From CALXOJ01 sp034120015 (GTDB lineage: Bacteria > Spirochaetota > Spirochaetia > JAFGXN01), in contig JAXEIF010000029.1 in the NCBI GenBank assembly GCA_034120015.1, positions 124,001 through 188,000 of the forward strand: DNA of 64,000 nucleotides. Direction: 5' to 3'. The notes under the pieces are model-generated. The model searched no databases and had not been told where the DNA came from. It was given only the letters and a program-made list of their open reading frames with translations. Positions 38,565 to 47,957 of this stretch are shown here, in pieces; the stretch's first letter is position 1, and every line of letters starts with the position of its first letter. The position numbers were made by a program, and so were the translations under genes.

Positions 38565-39456
38565 GCTGACTGTTTCCCGGCCGGTTGTAAATAATTGAAT
38601 GGGGCGGTACCGATTTTGTAACCCAGCAGTTGCCGCCGATAACCGATCCTTTTCCGATGACCGTATTGCCGCCTAAAATTGTGGCGTTGGCATAGATAAT
38701 CACATCGTCCTCGATATCGGGATGACGTTTTTGGCCGCGGATGGGGGTGCCGTTTGTGTCGAAAGGCGAGATTGCTCCCAACGTGACTCCCTGGTAAATA
38801 ATGACATTGCGTCCGATGCGGCATGTTTCGCCGATAACAACTCCGGTACCGTGGTCGATAAAGAACCCGGGTTGGATTTCCGCTCCCGGATGAATGTCGA
38901 TACCGCTTTGAGAATGGGCATATTCGCTCATAATTCTCGGAATAATCGGAACACCCTGCGCGTACAGATTGTGGGCAACGCGGTAAACCGCTACCGTCTC
39001 CACAAACGGGTAACTGAGAATCACTTCGGAAAGGTTTAAAGCAGCCGGGTCGCCGTGATAGCCCGTATTGACATCTTCCATTAAATCCTGGCGGATTTGC
39101 GGCAGTGCAAACAGAAGTCTGCGAACGATTTCATCCGCTTTCTCCCGACTTTGCGCACAGTCGCTGTTATCTTTAAGACAAAGGGCATCGGCAATGTGTT
39201 TTTGAAGGAGTCTGGCAGCCTGCCGCAGATTGTCGCCGATGTAAATATTCATTTCATCGTTTTCGATTTTTTCCTCGAGATAGCGGTTGGGGAAAAAAAC
39301 ACCCAGAATTTTTTTGAGAGCTTCGCAGATCTCGGCCCGTCCGGCAAGCCCGAGAGTCAGCCGCCCTTCGGCAGCGGCGGCCGCACGCGTTTGCGCCTCG
39401 AGTGTTTCGATAATCGGATTCAATTCGAAATTGAGGGTATAATTCAGATTATTCAT
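38551..39456 (-). CDS. cysE: Serine O-acetyltransferase
   Basis: 301 residues from ATG 39456 (MNNLNYTLNFELN); the reading frame extends 12 codons upstream into a promoter-like region. The N-terminal half is helical; the C-terminal half is a left-handed beta-helix of hexapeptide repeats (IDIHPGAEIQPGFFIDHGTGVVIG, IIYQGVTLGA, ATILGGNTVIGKGSVIGG) with the catalytic His of DIHPGA and DHGTG. It makes O-acetylserine for cysteine synthesis. The N-terminal region is longer than that of E. coli CysE, like the EpsC group. It is the first gene of a two-gene operon with copA; cysteine supply may matter under copper stress. Confidence 0.9.
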   Translation of the reverse strand: MNNLNYTLNFELNPIIETLEAQTRAAAAAEGRLTLGLAGRAEICEALKKILGVFFPNRYLEEKIENDEMNIYIGDNLRQAARLLQKHIADALCLKDNSDCAQSREKADEIVRRLLFALPQIRQDLMEDVNTGYHGDPAALNLSEVILSYPFVETVAVYRVAHNLYAQGVPIIPRIMSEYAHSQSGIDIHPGAEIQPGFFIDHGTGVVIGETCRIGRNVIIYQGVTLGAISPFDTNGTPIRGQKRHPDIEDDVIIYANATILGGNTVIGKGSVIGGNCWVTKSVPPHSIIYNRPGNSQHEKM

Positions 39457-39464
39457 ATTATATA

Positions 39465-39492
39465 ATATTACTGTAAATAAAGAAATTTTCAA
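39465..39492 (-). promoter_or_regulatory. Promoter for cysE, placed for a leaderless mRNA
   Basis: On the minus strand TTGAAA (39492-39487), 16-base spacer, TAATAT (39470-39465), then eight bases to the ATG. No Shine-Dalgarno. Confidence 0.5.
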
Positions 39493-39520
39493 GAGGAAAC
39501 AACGGTGCCGGGTTTGAGAT

Positions 39521-40219
39521 TTACTTCCGGATGATGAGGTTCATATTGTCGAGAACCTGTTTCAGCAGATTGTCGACAGTGATTTTGCGGATAGATGCCG
39601 TCTTTTCCAGGACTTCGGTCAGGATAGAGGATGGTTCTTCGTCGGTACTGTCACTTTCTATCAGCAGCCGGTCGGACGGGCATTCGCGAATTGTCTCGGC
39701 TGTTGCCGGCGAATAAAGCGAACGGCGTGAAAATGAAAGGAATACATTTTTTTTCAGAAAAGGTTCGGCATTTCGGAGCGAACCGACGAAAGAATGGTAA
39801 ATCATTTTCGGATACGGAGATTTAATCACCGACAGGATGGTGTCATCGGCATGGACGGAATGGAATGTCAGAGGGCGTTCGTAGGTTTGTGCCAGATTGT
39901 AGTGATGGCGAAAATAATCAGTCTGTATTTCGATATTCGGATGAAGACGGTCTATTCCTGTTTCTCCGAGGAAAAAACCTCTGCGGACGGCTCTTTCCAG
40001 TAAGTCAAAATAGTATCCCGTGTTTTTGTATTTCGGCTTCCGCAGGTTCCATGGGTGAATCCCGGCAAAATAGTAGCGGCTTGCCGAGAAAGAGGGGAAT
40101 TTTGAAAAGTCCGATTCGTCGATGCTGTTAACAAAAAGCAGGAATTCCGGATGTCCGCACATTTGCGCGGCTTTCGGATGAATATGGGCGTCGCAGAGAG
40201 GCCTCTCATTTAAGCTCAT
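39521..40219 (-). CDS. TatD-family metal-dependent hydrolase
   Basis: 232 residues from ATG 40219 with GGGAG upstream. Metal-site motifs of the family are CDAHIHPK near the start, FAGIHPW, GETGIDR (conserved Glu), TFHSVHADD and YHSFVGS, and LLIESDS with the final Asp. TatD proteins are Mg-dependent DNases or related phosphoesterases; the sequence is more divergent than housekeeping TatD, so the substrate is open. The start overlaps the end of the small lipoprotein gene by 14 bases, making a minus-strand operon GH20 - lipoprotein - TatD. Confidence 0.8.
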   Translation of the reverse strand: MSLNERPLCDAHIHPKAAQMCGHPEFLLFVNSIDESDFSKFPSFSASRYYFAGIHPWNLRKPKYKNTGYYFDLLERAVRRGFFLGETGIDRLHPNIEIQTDYFRHHYNLAQTYERPLTFHSVHADDTILSVIKSPYPKMIYHSFVGSLRNAEPFLKKNVFLSFSRRSLYSPATAETIRECPSDRLLIESDSTDEEPSSILTEVLEKTASIRKITVDNLLKQVLDNMNLIIRK

Positions 40220-40619
40220 AAATATATGCTCCCATATTTTGAGCCAAACGGCGGTACGACCATTCTTTATCGGCAACCGGTATTGTTTTTGTCAGGTTTT
40301 CGGTTGAGGATTCCGACGAAACGTTCACGCTGTAGATATTGATTTCTTTAATCAGAGCAGAAGGCGTCGGACAGAGTTTTCGAAATGCTTCATCATCGAG
40401 CGAAGAGGAAACAGACTCTCCCCCCGCAATCGATTGGGAATAAATTGTGTAAGTACCCGAAGCCTGGGAAGCGACGGATTTTTTGCTCCCGTCGGTTAAG
40501 ACCGCTTCAAATCGCTGCGGCGACGAAGAAGCGGTTTTAATCTGATATAACGATTCGTATGAAATCGAAAACGAACAGGAGCAAAAGATCGTCAAAAACA
40601 GGATCGCCGATTTTTTCAT
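40206..40619 (-). CDS. Small lipoprotein of unknown function
   Basis: 137 residues with signal MKKSAILFLTIFCSC; the lipobox Cys is at 13 or 15. The mature part is Ser/Thr-rich and has no family I recognise. Its ATG overlaps the stop of the hexosaminidase gene by four bases (ATGA), so the two are coupled. Confidence 0.65.
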   Translation of the reverse strand: MKKSAILFLTIFCSCSFSISYESLYQIKTASSSPQRFEAVLTDGSKKSVASQASGTYTIYSQSIAGGESVSSSLDDEAFRKLCPTPSALIKEINIYSVNVSSESSTENLTKTIPVADKEWSYRRLAQNMGAYIYELK

Positions 40620-42550
40620 TTGACCGAAATTTCGTTAATCGATACGGCCTGGTCTTCGTTCAGAAAATCGATTCGAACTTCGAGTATGGCGCCATTGACA
40701 GCGCAGTCGGCGATTCCCTTTTCAAATTCTCCGACTTTTACCGGTGTTGCGGATCCTTCATACAGAACCGAAACCGGTGTTCCGTCTTCAATACGTCCGT
40801 TCGGAGTATCATGGATGAAAAAACCTCCCGAAATAATTTGTAACCGGTTGTCTTTTGCATTTTGCGGTTCATTCCAACGCACAGAGAAAAAATCGCCGTT
40901 TTTGGGTGCGGAAGCCGACACGAAAGCATCGGCATCGCGACCGTTTACCGCGTATTCGGGGTAGGTGCTGTTTTTGTGTTTCAGGGATGTTGTCACGGAG
41001 GCGTTTACGGAATTTTGCAGCCGTTCCCGTGACGGCGTTTGCGCCGGAGTAATCCCTGTTTTGAGGATGACCGGAGTCAGTGTCTGCAGCCGTTTTTCAA
41101 ATCCGGAAAAGTTCTTTTTGTTTTTTGCTGTCCACATCTGTTCCGAGAAGGCAAAAAGCCGGGGAAAAAGCATTTCGTCGAGACTGCTTTCGTTTACTTC
41201 TTCCGTCCACAGAGTGCAGGCTCCGCCGACAAAAAGATTTTTATTGCGGTTGAGTGCCGAAGGACGGAAATTATAGTTGTAAACTTTTTTAAGCGACAGA
41301 ACCGGCATCCAGGCCGATTTGCATGTTCCGGCGTATTGCGGATAATCGAAGTAAGCGTAGTCTCCGGCCGCGTTCAGGGTTCTGATACCCGCGTTGAGTG
41401 ATTGTGTAAGATAGGATCGGCCGACATAAGCCCGCCAGACCTGGGCGATGGCATGGTCGCTGATTTTCAGATTCGGATATTCACACCAGTAAATCGGGGT
41501 GATTCCTTTTTCTTCGAGATAGGAAGCGTACTGTTTCAGGAAAACAACCAGCAGTTCTTTTTCCGTCAGATCGTTTTTTTTCATTTTCTCCGAGCATAAA
41601 GGACATTTTGCCCAGATACCGAGAGGAACTTCATCCCCGCCCATGTGAAAATATTCGGGGTTGCGGAAGATTGTCAGAACTTCGTCTAAAATCTCCGCCA
41701 GAAACGGAAACAGGTTCGGGTTGGCAATGCAGAGAATTTCCGTCCAGTCGCGGTTGGAGATGCGTTCGGAAACGGAGACGCGATCCCGGTTGGTCGGACA
41801 TAAAAATTCGGGGTATGCTTCGACAAATGCGGCGGCATGTCCCGGCATATCGATTTCCGGATAAACCGTGATACCCAATTCGGCAGCGCGGTCCAAAACG
41901 CGGTGTATTTCCTCAACCGTGTAAAAACCGTTGCGTTCCGATTCCGGGTAGCGTCCGACGCGGGACGAAATTGTGTTCAGTTTCGGGAATTTCTTGCTTT
42001 CGATGCGCCAGCCGTCGTTGTCGGTCAGATGCCAGTGGAGACGGTTAATGCGGGCAAATGCCAGTTTGTCCAGCAGTGCCAGAATCGTATCGCTGCTTTG
42101 AAAGTGGCGGGCCGAATCAAGCATAAATCCGCGCCATTCGGTTTCCGGCCGGTCGTTAACGGTAAAAGCGTTCAGGTTTTCGGTCTGTCCCGCTGTCTGA
42201 ATCAGAGTTGAAAAAGCGTAAACAAAACCGGCTGTTCCTCCGGCTGTGATTGCGATCTGTCCGTTTTCGACTGTCAGGGAAAAAGCTTCGGCTCCCAACG
42301 TCGTGTCGGCTTTCATTTGCAGAGAAGCCTGATTTCCCTGTCGGGCCGAAATCGGAATGTTTTTCCCCATTCTGTTAAAGAAAGCAACCGCACCCGCGGC
42401 TTCTTTCGGACATACGGTGTATGTTAAAACGGCCGGAACGGAAGCCGCGTCGTCGTTAACCGTCATTTCCGCCGGAACCGGAATCAGCGCAGGACCGGCC
42501 GACCATCCGTTGAGCGAACAAAAAATAAATGCCATTAATAATTTTTTCAT
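40616..42550 (-). CDS. Beta-N-acetylhexosaminidase (GH20)
   Basis: 644 residues with signal peptide MKKLLMAFIFCSLNGWSAG. After an N-terminal GH20b-like domain comes the catalytic barrel with MLDSARHF, HLTDNDGWRIE and HMGGDEVPLG, where Asp306-Glu307 are the substrate-assisted catalytic pair. The last 140 residues look like an F5/8-type carbohydrate-binding fold. It removes terminal GlcNAc or GalNAc from chitin oligomers or host glycoproteins. Glycoprotein sugars fit the two fucosidases downstream in the window. It begins the minus-strand operon with the small lipoprotein and TatD genes and is divergent from the surface lipoprotein cluster. Confidence 0.92.
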   Translation of the reverse strand: MKKLLMAFIFCSLNGWSAGPALIPVPAEMTVNDDAASVPAVLTYTVCPKEAAGAVAFFNRMGKNIPISARQGNQASLQMKADTTLGAEAFSLTVENGQIAITAGGTAGFVYAFSTLIQTAGQTENLNAFTVNDRPETEWRGFMLDSARHFQSSDTILALLDKLAFARINRLHWHLTDNDGWRIESKKFPKLNTISSRVGRYPESERNGFYTVEEIHRVLDRAAELGITVYPEIDMPGHAAAFVEAYPEFLCPTNRDRVSVSERISNRDWTEILCIANPNLFPFLAEILDEVLTIFRNPEYFHMGGDEVPLGIWAKCPLCSEKMKKNDLTEKELLVVFLKQYASYLEEKGITPIYWCEYPNLKISDHAIAQVWRAYVGRSYLTQSLNAGIRTLNAAGDYAYFDYPQYAGTCKSAWMPVLSLKKVYNYNFRPSALNRNKNLFVGGACTLWTEEVNESSLDEMLFPRLFAFSEQMWTAKNKKNFSGFEKRLQTLTPVILKTGITPAQTPSRERLQNSVNASVTTSLKHKNSTYPEYAVNGRDADAFVSASAPKNGDFFSVRWNEPQNAKDNRLQIISGGFFIHDTPNGRIEDGTPVSVLYEGSATPVKVGEFEKGIADCAVNGAILEVRIDFLNEDQAVSINEISVK

Positions 42551-42666
42551 TTTTCAGAGTCTCTCCCTGGTTTTGATTTTATAACGAAAAATTGAATCTG
42601 TCAAAACAATTTTACTTTTGATAACACGAAAACAGACAGCAAATTACATAATAACTTTTTGTTTTT

Positions 42667-42695
42667 TTTACACGTGCCGAAAATTTGATTATAAA
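42667..42695 (+). promoter_or_regulatory. Sigma-70 promoter for the five-lipoprotein cluster
   Basis: TTTACA (42667-42672), 17-base spacer, TATAAA (42690-42695). The leader of about 15 bases has GAGGTG before ATG 42718. The 167-base gap to the divergent GH20 gene is otherwise A/T-rich and shows no other structure. Confidence 0.7.
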
Positions 42696-42717
42696 ATGTG
42701 AAATATAGAGGTGAACA

Positions 42718-43143
42718 ATGAAGAATAAATTGGTTTTGATTTTTTCCGTTTTGTTAATTTTGTCGGTTTTGGGCGCCTGTGATATGACAACCTCCGACAG
42801 TGTGGAAGGAATGTGGGTATCGCGTGCCGTGGAGCTCTCGGTGCTGTATGAGGAAATTTACACTCTCAACAAAGGCGGATCATATATTTATGAAAGAAAA
42901 CAGGATGGAAAGAGTGTATATGAAGAGGAAGGCTCGTGGATTACCGAGAAACAGACAGTCGGAAACTACGAAGAAGAACAGAGAGTGATTGCCTTTACTC
43001 CGAAATCTCCGAAAAATACAAAAGCATATGTCCGGCTCTATGCATTGGAAAACGGCGGAAAACAGCTGGTTTTGGGGACTTACGATTTGGAATCGGATTC
43101 CGTCAGTAAACAGAAATACTACAAACAGGAGGTTTCGAAATGA
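42718..43143 (+). CDS. Small lipoprotein, first of five
   Basis: 141 residues with signal MKNKLVLIFSVLLILSVLGAC. The mature part looks like a small beta-barrel (lipocalin-like): alternating strands such as GMWVSRAVELSVLYEEIYTL and GGKQLVLGTYDLESDS. The fourth gene of the cluster (47520) has the same size and a similar strand pattern (SGEITETLDLYFEKGRYCF), suggesting a shared fold. Its stop overlaps the next start by four bases. Function unknown. Confidence 0.7.
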   Translation: MKNKLVLIFSVLLILSVLGACDMTTSDSVEGMWVSRAVELSVLYEEIYTLNKGGSYIYERKQDGKSVYEEEGSWITEKQTVGNYEEEQRVIAFTPKSPKNTKAYVRLYALENGGKQLVLGTYDLESDSVSKQKYYKQEVSK

Positions 43144-44705
43144 AAAAAATTGCTGTCGTTTTGGCCGTTGTCGCTTTGCTGTCCGGTTGCGGATGGGGAA
43201 GTCTGATGGGAGAAGAATTGACGGGCGGTCATTCCGTTTTGAGTGAATCCCTTTCTTCTGTCGGTGTGTTGCCTCCTTCCGGTATAAAGGGAACGATTAC
43301 GCCCGAAAATTCCGCTTATACGGTTCTGATTACATGGGATTCCGTAGCCAATGCGAAAGAATACGAAATTTCCGTTACCGGTGATTATACAAAAACCGAG
43401 AAAGTTGATGTTTCCCAATTTAAATTTCCGGTTTCCCTGACGAAAGGGGATTCGTTTACGGCTTCGGTAACATTAAAAACTGTCAATATCAACGGAAAAG
43501 TTTCCGCAAAAAGTGCTCCTCTGGTGGTGTCTTTCGGAAGCGATTCCGTATATGGTGAACAGGTTCATGATTTTTATGCTTCCAGAGGAACGGAAACCTC
43601 GGTTTTGCTGACATATACACCGGCCAGGGATGCCGACCGGTATAAACTGGAGCGTCGAATGACGGGGGCTCCGGATGATGCCGAGTGGGAGCTGATCAGT
43701 GCCGGTATTGTCAACGCCGATTCCTCGGCATCGCTTTATTATTATTACGATCAGACGGCGAAAGGCGGTTACTGTTACGATTACCGGATTACGCCGGTTG
43801 ATGCGGGCGGTATCGCCGGTATTGCATCCGTGACGGAAGCCGGTTTTGTCTGGCCGTTGGCAAATGATTTGCGGGCAGGTCAGGGCGGCGAAGGTTTCTA
43901 CAAAGACAATAAAGGTGTTTTTGCCGTCGAATGGGATATCCAGTCGTCACTGTTGGGGTACGGAGATGAGCCTGTTGATCCCGTTGCCTATCCCGAGTTG
44001 GGTGAAATTATGAACGGGTTAGGGTTCCAGTTCCGCGTTGCTTCGGGTGCCAGTCAGCTTGATGAGAAAGACGCTAATTTTTCATCCGATTGGGGGCTTT
44101 CTGCCGGTATCGATGCTTTTTCCAATTATAACGGCGATGCCTGGGAAGGTTTTACTCCCGAACAGGACGGTTTTACGGCTGCCGAAATGAGTGCTGTCGG
44201 CGGAGCCAAGATTTACAAAAAAACGGAAGGCTATATCGATACTTACCGTCTGTATGTTATCGTTGACGGAACATCCCACTCCGAAGATAACATGATTTGG
44301 GGTAAAAAGGGATATTTTCAGGTTCGTTCAACTTATGTTAAGTATCCGGCTCTCCCGTGGTCGAATAAGGCAAACGGATATGTTGTCGGTCCGACTGAGT
44401 CCGAAATCTGGAAAGACGGAACAGTTTCCGCAGTTGCTGATGCGCCGAACGCTGTCACGGTCAGCTGGACGGGAACAGAAGGCGCCGGTTTCCAGGGGTG
44501 GTATCTTTATATGAAGAAAGAGGGCGAAGCCGAATTTACTCAAATGGAAGATATCGGAACCGTTTCCGGTGCAGCATCGATGCAGATCGGCAGTCTGGCA
44601 GCCGGCAGTTACTGGTTCGGTGTGGCCGGTGTTGACGGTTCTGGAAAGAACGGAATCATTTTTGAAAGCGGAAAAGTTACGGTGTCCGACGGGGCATCCG
44701 AATAG
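43140..44705 (+). CDS. Fibronectin type III-like lipoprotein
   Basis: 521 residues with lipobox signal MKKIAVVLAVVALLSGC. Mature part: an FnIII-like unit (about 60-135, YTVLITWDSVANAKEYEISV), a second (about 145-235, TETSVLLTYTPARDADRYKL), a central unique region of about 175 residues, and a last FnIII unit (about 430-515, NAVTVSWTGTEGAGFQGWYLYMK). The repeated W-D/T-x-x-x-A-x-x-Y pattern is typical. FnIII units in surface proteins bind proteins or glycans or act as spacers. ATG overlaps the preceding stop. Confidence 0.72.
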   Translation: MKKIAVVLAVVALLSGCGWGSLMGEELTGGHSVLSESLSSVGVLPPSGIKGTITPENSAYTVLITWDSVANAKEYEISVTGDYTKTEKVDVSQFKFPVSLTKGDSFTASVTLKTVNINGKVSAKSAPLVVSFGSDSVYGEQVHDFYASRGTETSVLLTYTPARDADRYKLERRMTGAPDDAEWELISAGIVNADSSASLYYYYDQTAKGGYCYDYRITPVDAGGIAGIASVTEAGFVWPLANDLRAGQGGEGFYKDNKGVFAVEWDIQSSLLGYGDEPVDPVAYPELGEIMNGLGFQFRVASGASQLDEKDANFSSDWGLSAGIDAFSNYNGDAWEGFTPEQDGFTAAEMSAVGGAKIYKKTEGYIDTYRLYVIVDGTSHSEDNMIWGKKGYFQVRSTYVKYPALPWSNKANGYVVGPTESEIWKDGTVSAVADAPNAVTVSWTGTEGAGFQGWYLYMKKEGEAEFTQMEDIGTVSGAASMQIGSLAAGSYWFGVAGVDGSGKNGIIFESGKVTVSDGASE

Positions 44706-44715
44706 GGGAGTTGTT

Positions 44716-47508
44716 ATGAAAAAACGTATAGCTTTGATTTTTTTATCGGTACTGCTGGTTGCCGGTTGTGCCAATCAGTTGCGGAGCCTGAACGGACAGG
44801 TCGTCAAGACAGCCGGAGCCGTGGAAATTTCCGATCCGCAAAACGATTATGTGATTGATGCCAATATCCCGATTCCGACTTCCGTATCGGCTACACAGGG
44901 CAATTTCAGCGATCGGATTCGGATTTCCTGGCAACAGGTTTTTTACGGAGATGCGCAGATTCAGTATCATGTATACAGAGAAGATGTTAAAAAAGACGGT
45001 GAGTCAAAACTGCTTCGTCTGACCGGTTACCGTCCGATTGCCCAACTTCACTACGATGATTTGGTTTCCGGAACGGTTGTGCCGGGAGCGGTTTACAAAT
45101 ATTATGTACGGGCGATTAATATGAGTTCGCCGAATACGGAAGGAAGTGTTCTCAGTACGCCTGTTACCGGATATGCGCTTTCCGGTGTTTCATCGATTTC
45201 TGCCGATTTCCGTGTTTCGACGGAAAAAGTGACGGTGACATGGAAAGAAGTGGAAGGGGCTTCTTTTTATTATCTCTACAGAGCTCCCGAACCGTATGAA
45301 AACGTTGTTCCCAATGAAGAGTCATTCGAACGGCTGAGTCAGGCTTTTACAACCACATCTTATGATGATTACAGTGTTTTGAACGGAGGTTCTCTGGAAT
45401 CGGGGAAAAGTTACTATTATTATGTCGAAGCGTGTTATGACCGGGAGACGGTGAGTCAGCGAAGCGGATTCGCACGCGGAGCTCTGCTGTCAGCCGGTGC
45501 TCCCGCCGAAGGGTACATCGAATCGGTTTCACAGGGCGAAATTCTGAATGCGATTCGTGTGACTTGGAAAGCCGATGACAGTGCAACCGAGTACCGGGTT
45601 TACCGGTTGACAAAAGATAATATCGACGGCGGTGACTTTGTCGGTACGGAAATTGTTGTTCCTATCAATGAAACAAAAAAAGACGGAGATGCCGCTGTCT
45701 GGTACGATAAATCGACATCTGTCGGCAGCGGAGAGGAGTTCTATTATCGTGTTGCCGCCGTGAATGATTACGGCGCCGGATCGTTGTCTTCTCCGACGAT
45801 TGCCGAAGATGTACTGGAGAGAAGCCGTATAACAGGAAAAGCGATTCCTTCTGCGGAAGGTCTGACGCCGTATGTTATGCTGACCAGAACGGGTTTTTAT
45901 GTTTCATGGCCGTCCTGTTTTACGACAATCAACGGCGATGAAGGCTATTACCTGTTTGCGGCCGACGGCAGTACCGGCAGTGAACCTGCCGACGAAAACG
46001 GTTGGACGCTGCTTACGGCGGATCCCGTTAAGGCTTTGGATATGACACTCACCGAATCCGACTTAAACGGCGTTTTGAACGGGGTTCCTATTGCCGATGC
46101 CAAACTCTATTTCCGCGTTTTACCGGTGAATACAAAAATGGTAACTTATACTTCCGGAAGCGGTATTGCTGTCGGTTCCGATTATACGAAATACGAAACG
46201 GAACTGGGTGAAGAGGCAGCCAAAACCTGTCTGGTCGGACGATCGACTTATACAAGGTCTCTCTATTTCGAGAAAAAGGCTCCCGTTCTGGTTTCGATTA
46301 AGGCAACAGAAGGAACCGAAATCGGAACCGTGAAGGTGACGGCAGAACTCGATTTGAATTCCGAAATGGGATATCTGTATAATATCAAACTGCAGAGAAC
46401 CTGTTACTACGGTGACGAGGCGGGAGTTTATCCTTTGAGTTTGCCGCCGGCGAACACTGATGCCGACAAACATTTTCCGTTAAAAAATCAGCCGAAGAAG
46501 GCCAATACATCGACTTACCCGATGCAGGAATACTTTAAATCGGGAGTGATCGAATGGTCGGATCCGATGCCGGACTATCTTTCCAACGGGCAGGAGAAAG
46601 GGACTGTCGTCTGGGATTATGCGACATGGGACAGAGAAGGCTGGAAGTGTATTCTTCGTCAGAAAGATGTCGATATGCGGCAGTTCATGAAGATCGAATA
46701 CAAACTTGTTTCCGTCGCTCTTGATCCTGTTAGCGGTGCGGAAATGGGAGATCCTGTCGTATTGAATACGACTCCGGCTGTCGGATGGCCCGATTTGAGT
46801 GACAAGGAATTTGCCCACCTGGCCAAATGGATGACCGACTGTGCGCTGAATACGATCTGGCAGTTGAATATTCCGCGTATGATGTGGGATAAAACGGTCG
46901 GCTGGTTGCCGAGTCTCAGTTTCAGCCACAACGGAGAAAAAGGCGGTCGTATGGATTTTAATGTCGGAAGCGTAACCAATTTGAGCGGTTCCGGCGGCAC
47001 AAGCGGAACAGCTTATTCCGACTGGAACGGTTACAGTATCAAACTGTCGATGAGTATGAAGGTTTCGCTCGAGTCGAACCAGCCGCGTCAGGTGACACTG
47101 AACGGGATTCAGGTGACGACACCGCTTTATTCGGGAACCATGGATATGCAGATTACCGTTCGTGACTTCGGTCCGTTCTGGGGACTCTGGTCCGAGTCAA
47201 ACGGGACATATCAGAAAGGCGGTTATGTAAAGGTAAAACTGGGAAAGCGTGCAGCTGCCGAATTTAATCCTTCGGAAATTATTATGAAAGGAACCGGCGC
47301 ATCCGATGTTTTCGATTATCAGGTGCACGGCTATGATTGGGAGCGTGATTTGGATCCGAAAGAAAAAACATCGTATCCGGCCAAAGGGGGCGGTTCATGG
47401 CATTTTACGCGGATTAATTGGCCGGCCCGTCCGTATCCCGAAAATAATTCCTATATGATGAATAAAGGAAACAAAGCGGCGATTGATTACAAAACAACGG
47501 CATGGTAG
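44716..47508 (+). CDS. Large FnIII-repeat lipoprotein
   Basis: 930 residues from ATG 44716 (GGGGAG upstream), giving MKKRIALIFLSVLLVAGC. Three or four FnIII-like units fill the first 400 residues: FSDRIRISWQQVFYGDAQIQ, EKVTVTWKEVEGASFYYLYR, AIRVTWKADDSATEYRVYR and similar. The C-terminal half is different: strands rich in Gly, Tyr and Trp, with a W-rich end (GGGSWHFTRINWPARPYPE), which may form a separate barrel or ligand-binding domain. The order lipoprotein - FnIII - FnIII - small lipoprotein - DUF5011 suggests a surface complex. Function unknown. Confidence 0.72.
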   Translation: MKKRIALIFLSVLLVAGCANQLRSLNGQVVKTAGAVEISDPQNDYVIDANIPIPTSVSATQGNFSDRIRISWQQVFYGDAQIQYHVYREDVKKDGESKLLRLTGYRPIAQLHYDDLVSGTVVPGAVYKYYVRAINMSSPNTEGSVLSTPVTGYALSGVSSISADFRVSTEKVTVTWKEVEGASFYYLYRAPEPYENVVPNEESFERLSQAFTTTSYDDYSVLNGGSLESGKSYYYYVEACYDRETVSQRSGFARGALLSAGAPAEGYIESVSQGEILNAIRVTWKADDSATEYRVYRLTKDNIDGGDFVGTEIVVPINETKKDGDAAVWYDKSTSVGSGEEFYYRVAAVNDYGAGSLSSPTIAEDVLERSRITGKAIPSAEGLTPYVMLTRTGFYVSWPSCFTTINGDEGYYLFAADGSTGSEPADENGWTLLTADPVKALDMTLTESDLNGVLNGVPIADAKLYFRVLPVNTKMVTYTSGSGIAVGSDYTKYETELGEEAAKTCLVGRSTYTRSLYFEKKAPVLVSIKATEGTEIGTVKVTAELDLNSEMGYLYNIKLQRTCYYGDEAGVYPLSLPPANTDADKHFPLKNQPKKANTSTYPMQEYFKSGVIEWSDPMPDYLSNGQEKGTVVWDYATWDREGWKCILRQKDVDMRQFMKIEYKLVSVALDPVSGAEMGDPVVLNTTPAVGWPDLSDKEFAHLAKWMTDCALNTIWQLNIPRMMWDKTVGWLPSLSFSHNGEKGGRMDFNVGSVTNLSGSGGTSGTAYSDWNGYSIKLSMSMKVSLESNQPRQVTLNGIQVTTPLYSGTMDMQITVRDFGPFWGLWSESNGTYQKGGYVKVKLGKRAAAEFNPSEIIMKGTGASDVFDYQVHGYDWERDLDPKEKTSYPAKGGGSWHFTRINWPARPYPENNSYMMNKGNKAAIDYKTTAW

Positions 47509-47519
47509 GAGAGGTGAAA

Positions 47520-47954
47520 ATGAAAAGACTGACGGTACTTTTACTGATGATATTCGGACTGATTTCCTGTCTGCCGGAAGGGTATTATCCGGCAACAACA
47601 GCAGGAATTACCGATTACTGGATTTTGGAGTCCGGCGAAATCACGGAGACGCTGGATTTGTATTTCGAAAAGGGACGATACTGTTTTACATGGACGCGGC
47701 AGATTCAGGGGGTTGATATTGTCGATCCCGTAAAAGGTCATTATAATGTCCGCCGTGTTAATGACTACGGCGAAAAATGGTATGTTCTGACGCTGATGCC
47801 GGAAGGTGAGAATCAGCCGATTTACTCTTATAAGATGACATTGTCACAGGATAAACGCGTTCTGGCTCTGGAAGGAAGCGGTATTTCGTATTATTACCGG
47901 GTTGAAAAAGAGAAAAATGCCGGTAAAGACGATGGAGAAAAAAGTAGGAGGTAA
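47520..47954 (+). CDS. Small lipoprotein, fourth of five
   Basis: 144 residues from ATG 47520 (GGAGAGG upstream), giving MKRLTVLLLMIFGLISC. The mature part shows antiparallel strands like the first gene of the cluster, and a charged Lys-rich tail (EKEKNAGKDDGEKSRR). Function unknown; it may be a paralogue of the 42718 product. Confidence 0.7.
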   Translation: MKRLTVLLLMIFGLISCLPEGYYPATTAGITDYWILESGEITETLDLYFEKGRYCFTWTRQIQGVDIVDPVKGHYNVRRVNDYGEKWYVLTLMPEGENQPIYSYKMTLSQDKRVLALEGSGISYYYRVEKEKNAGKDDGEKSRR

Positions 47955-47957
47955 AGA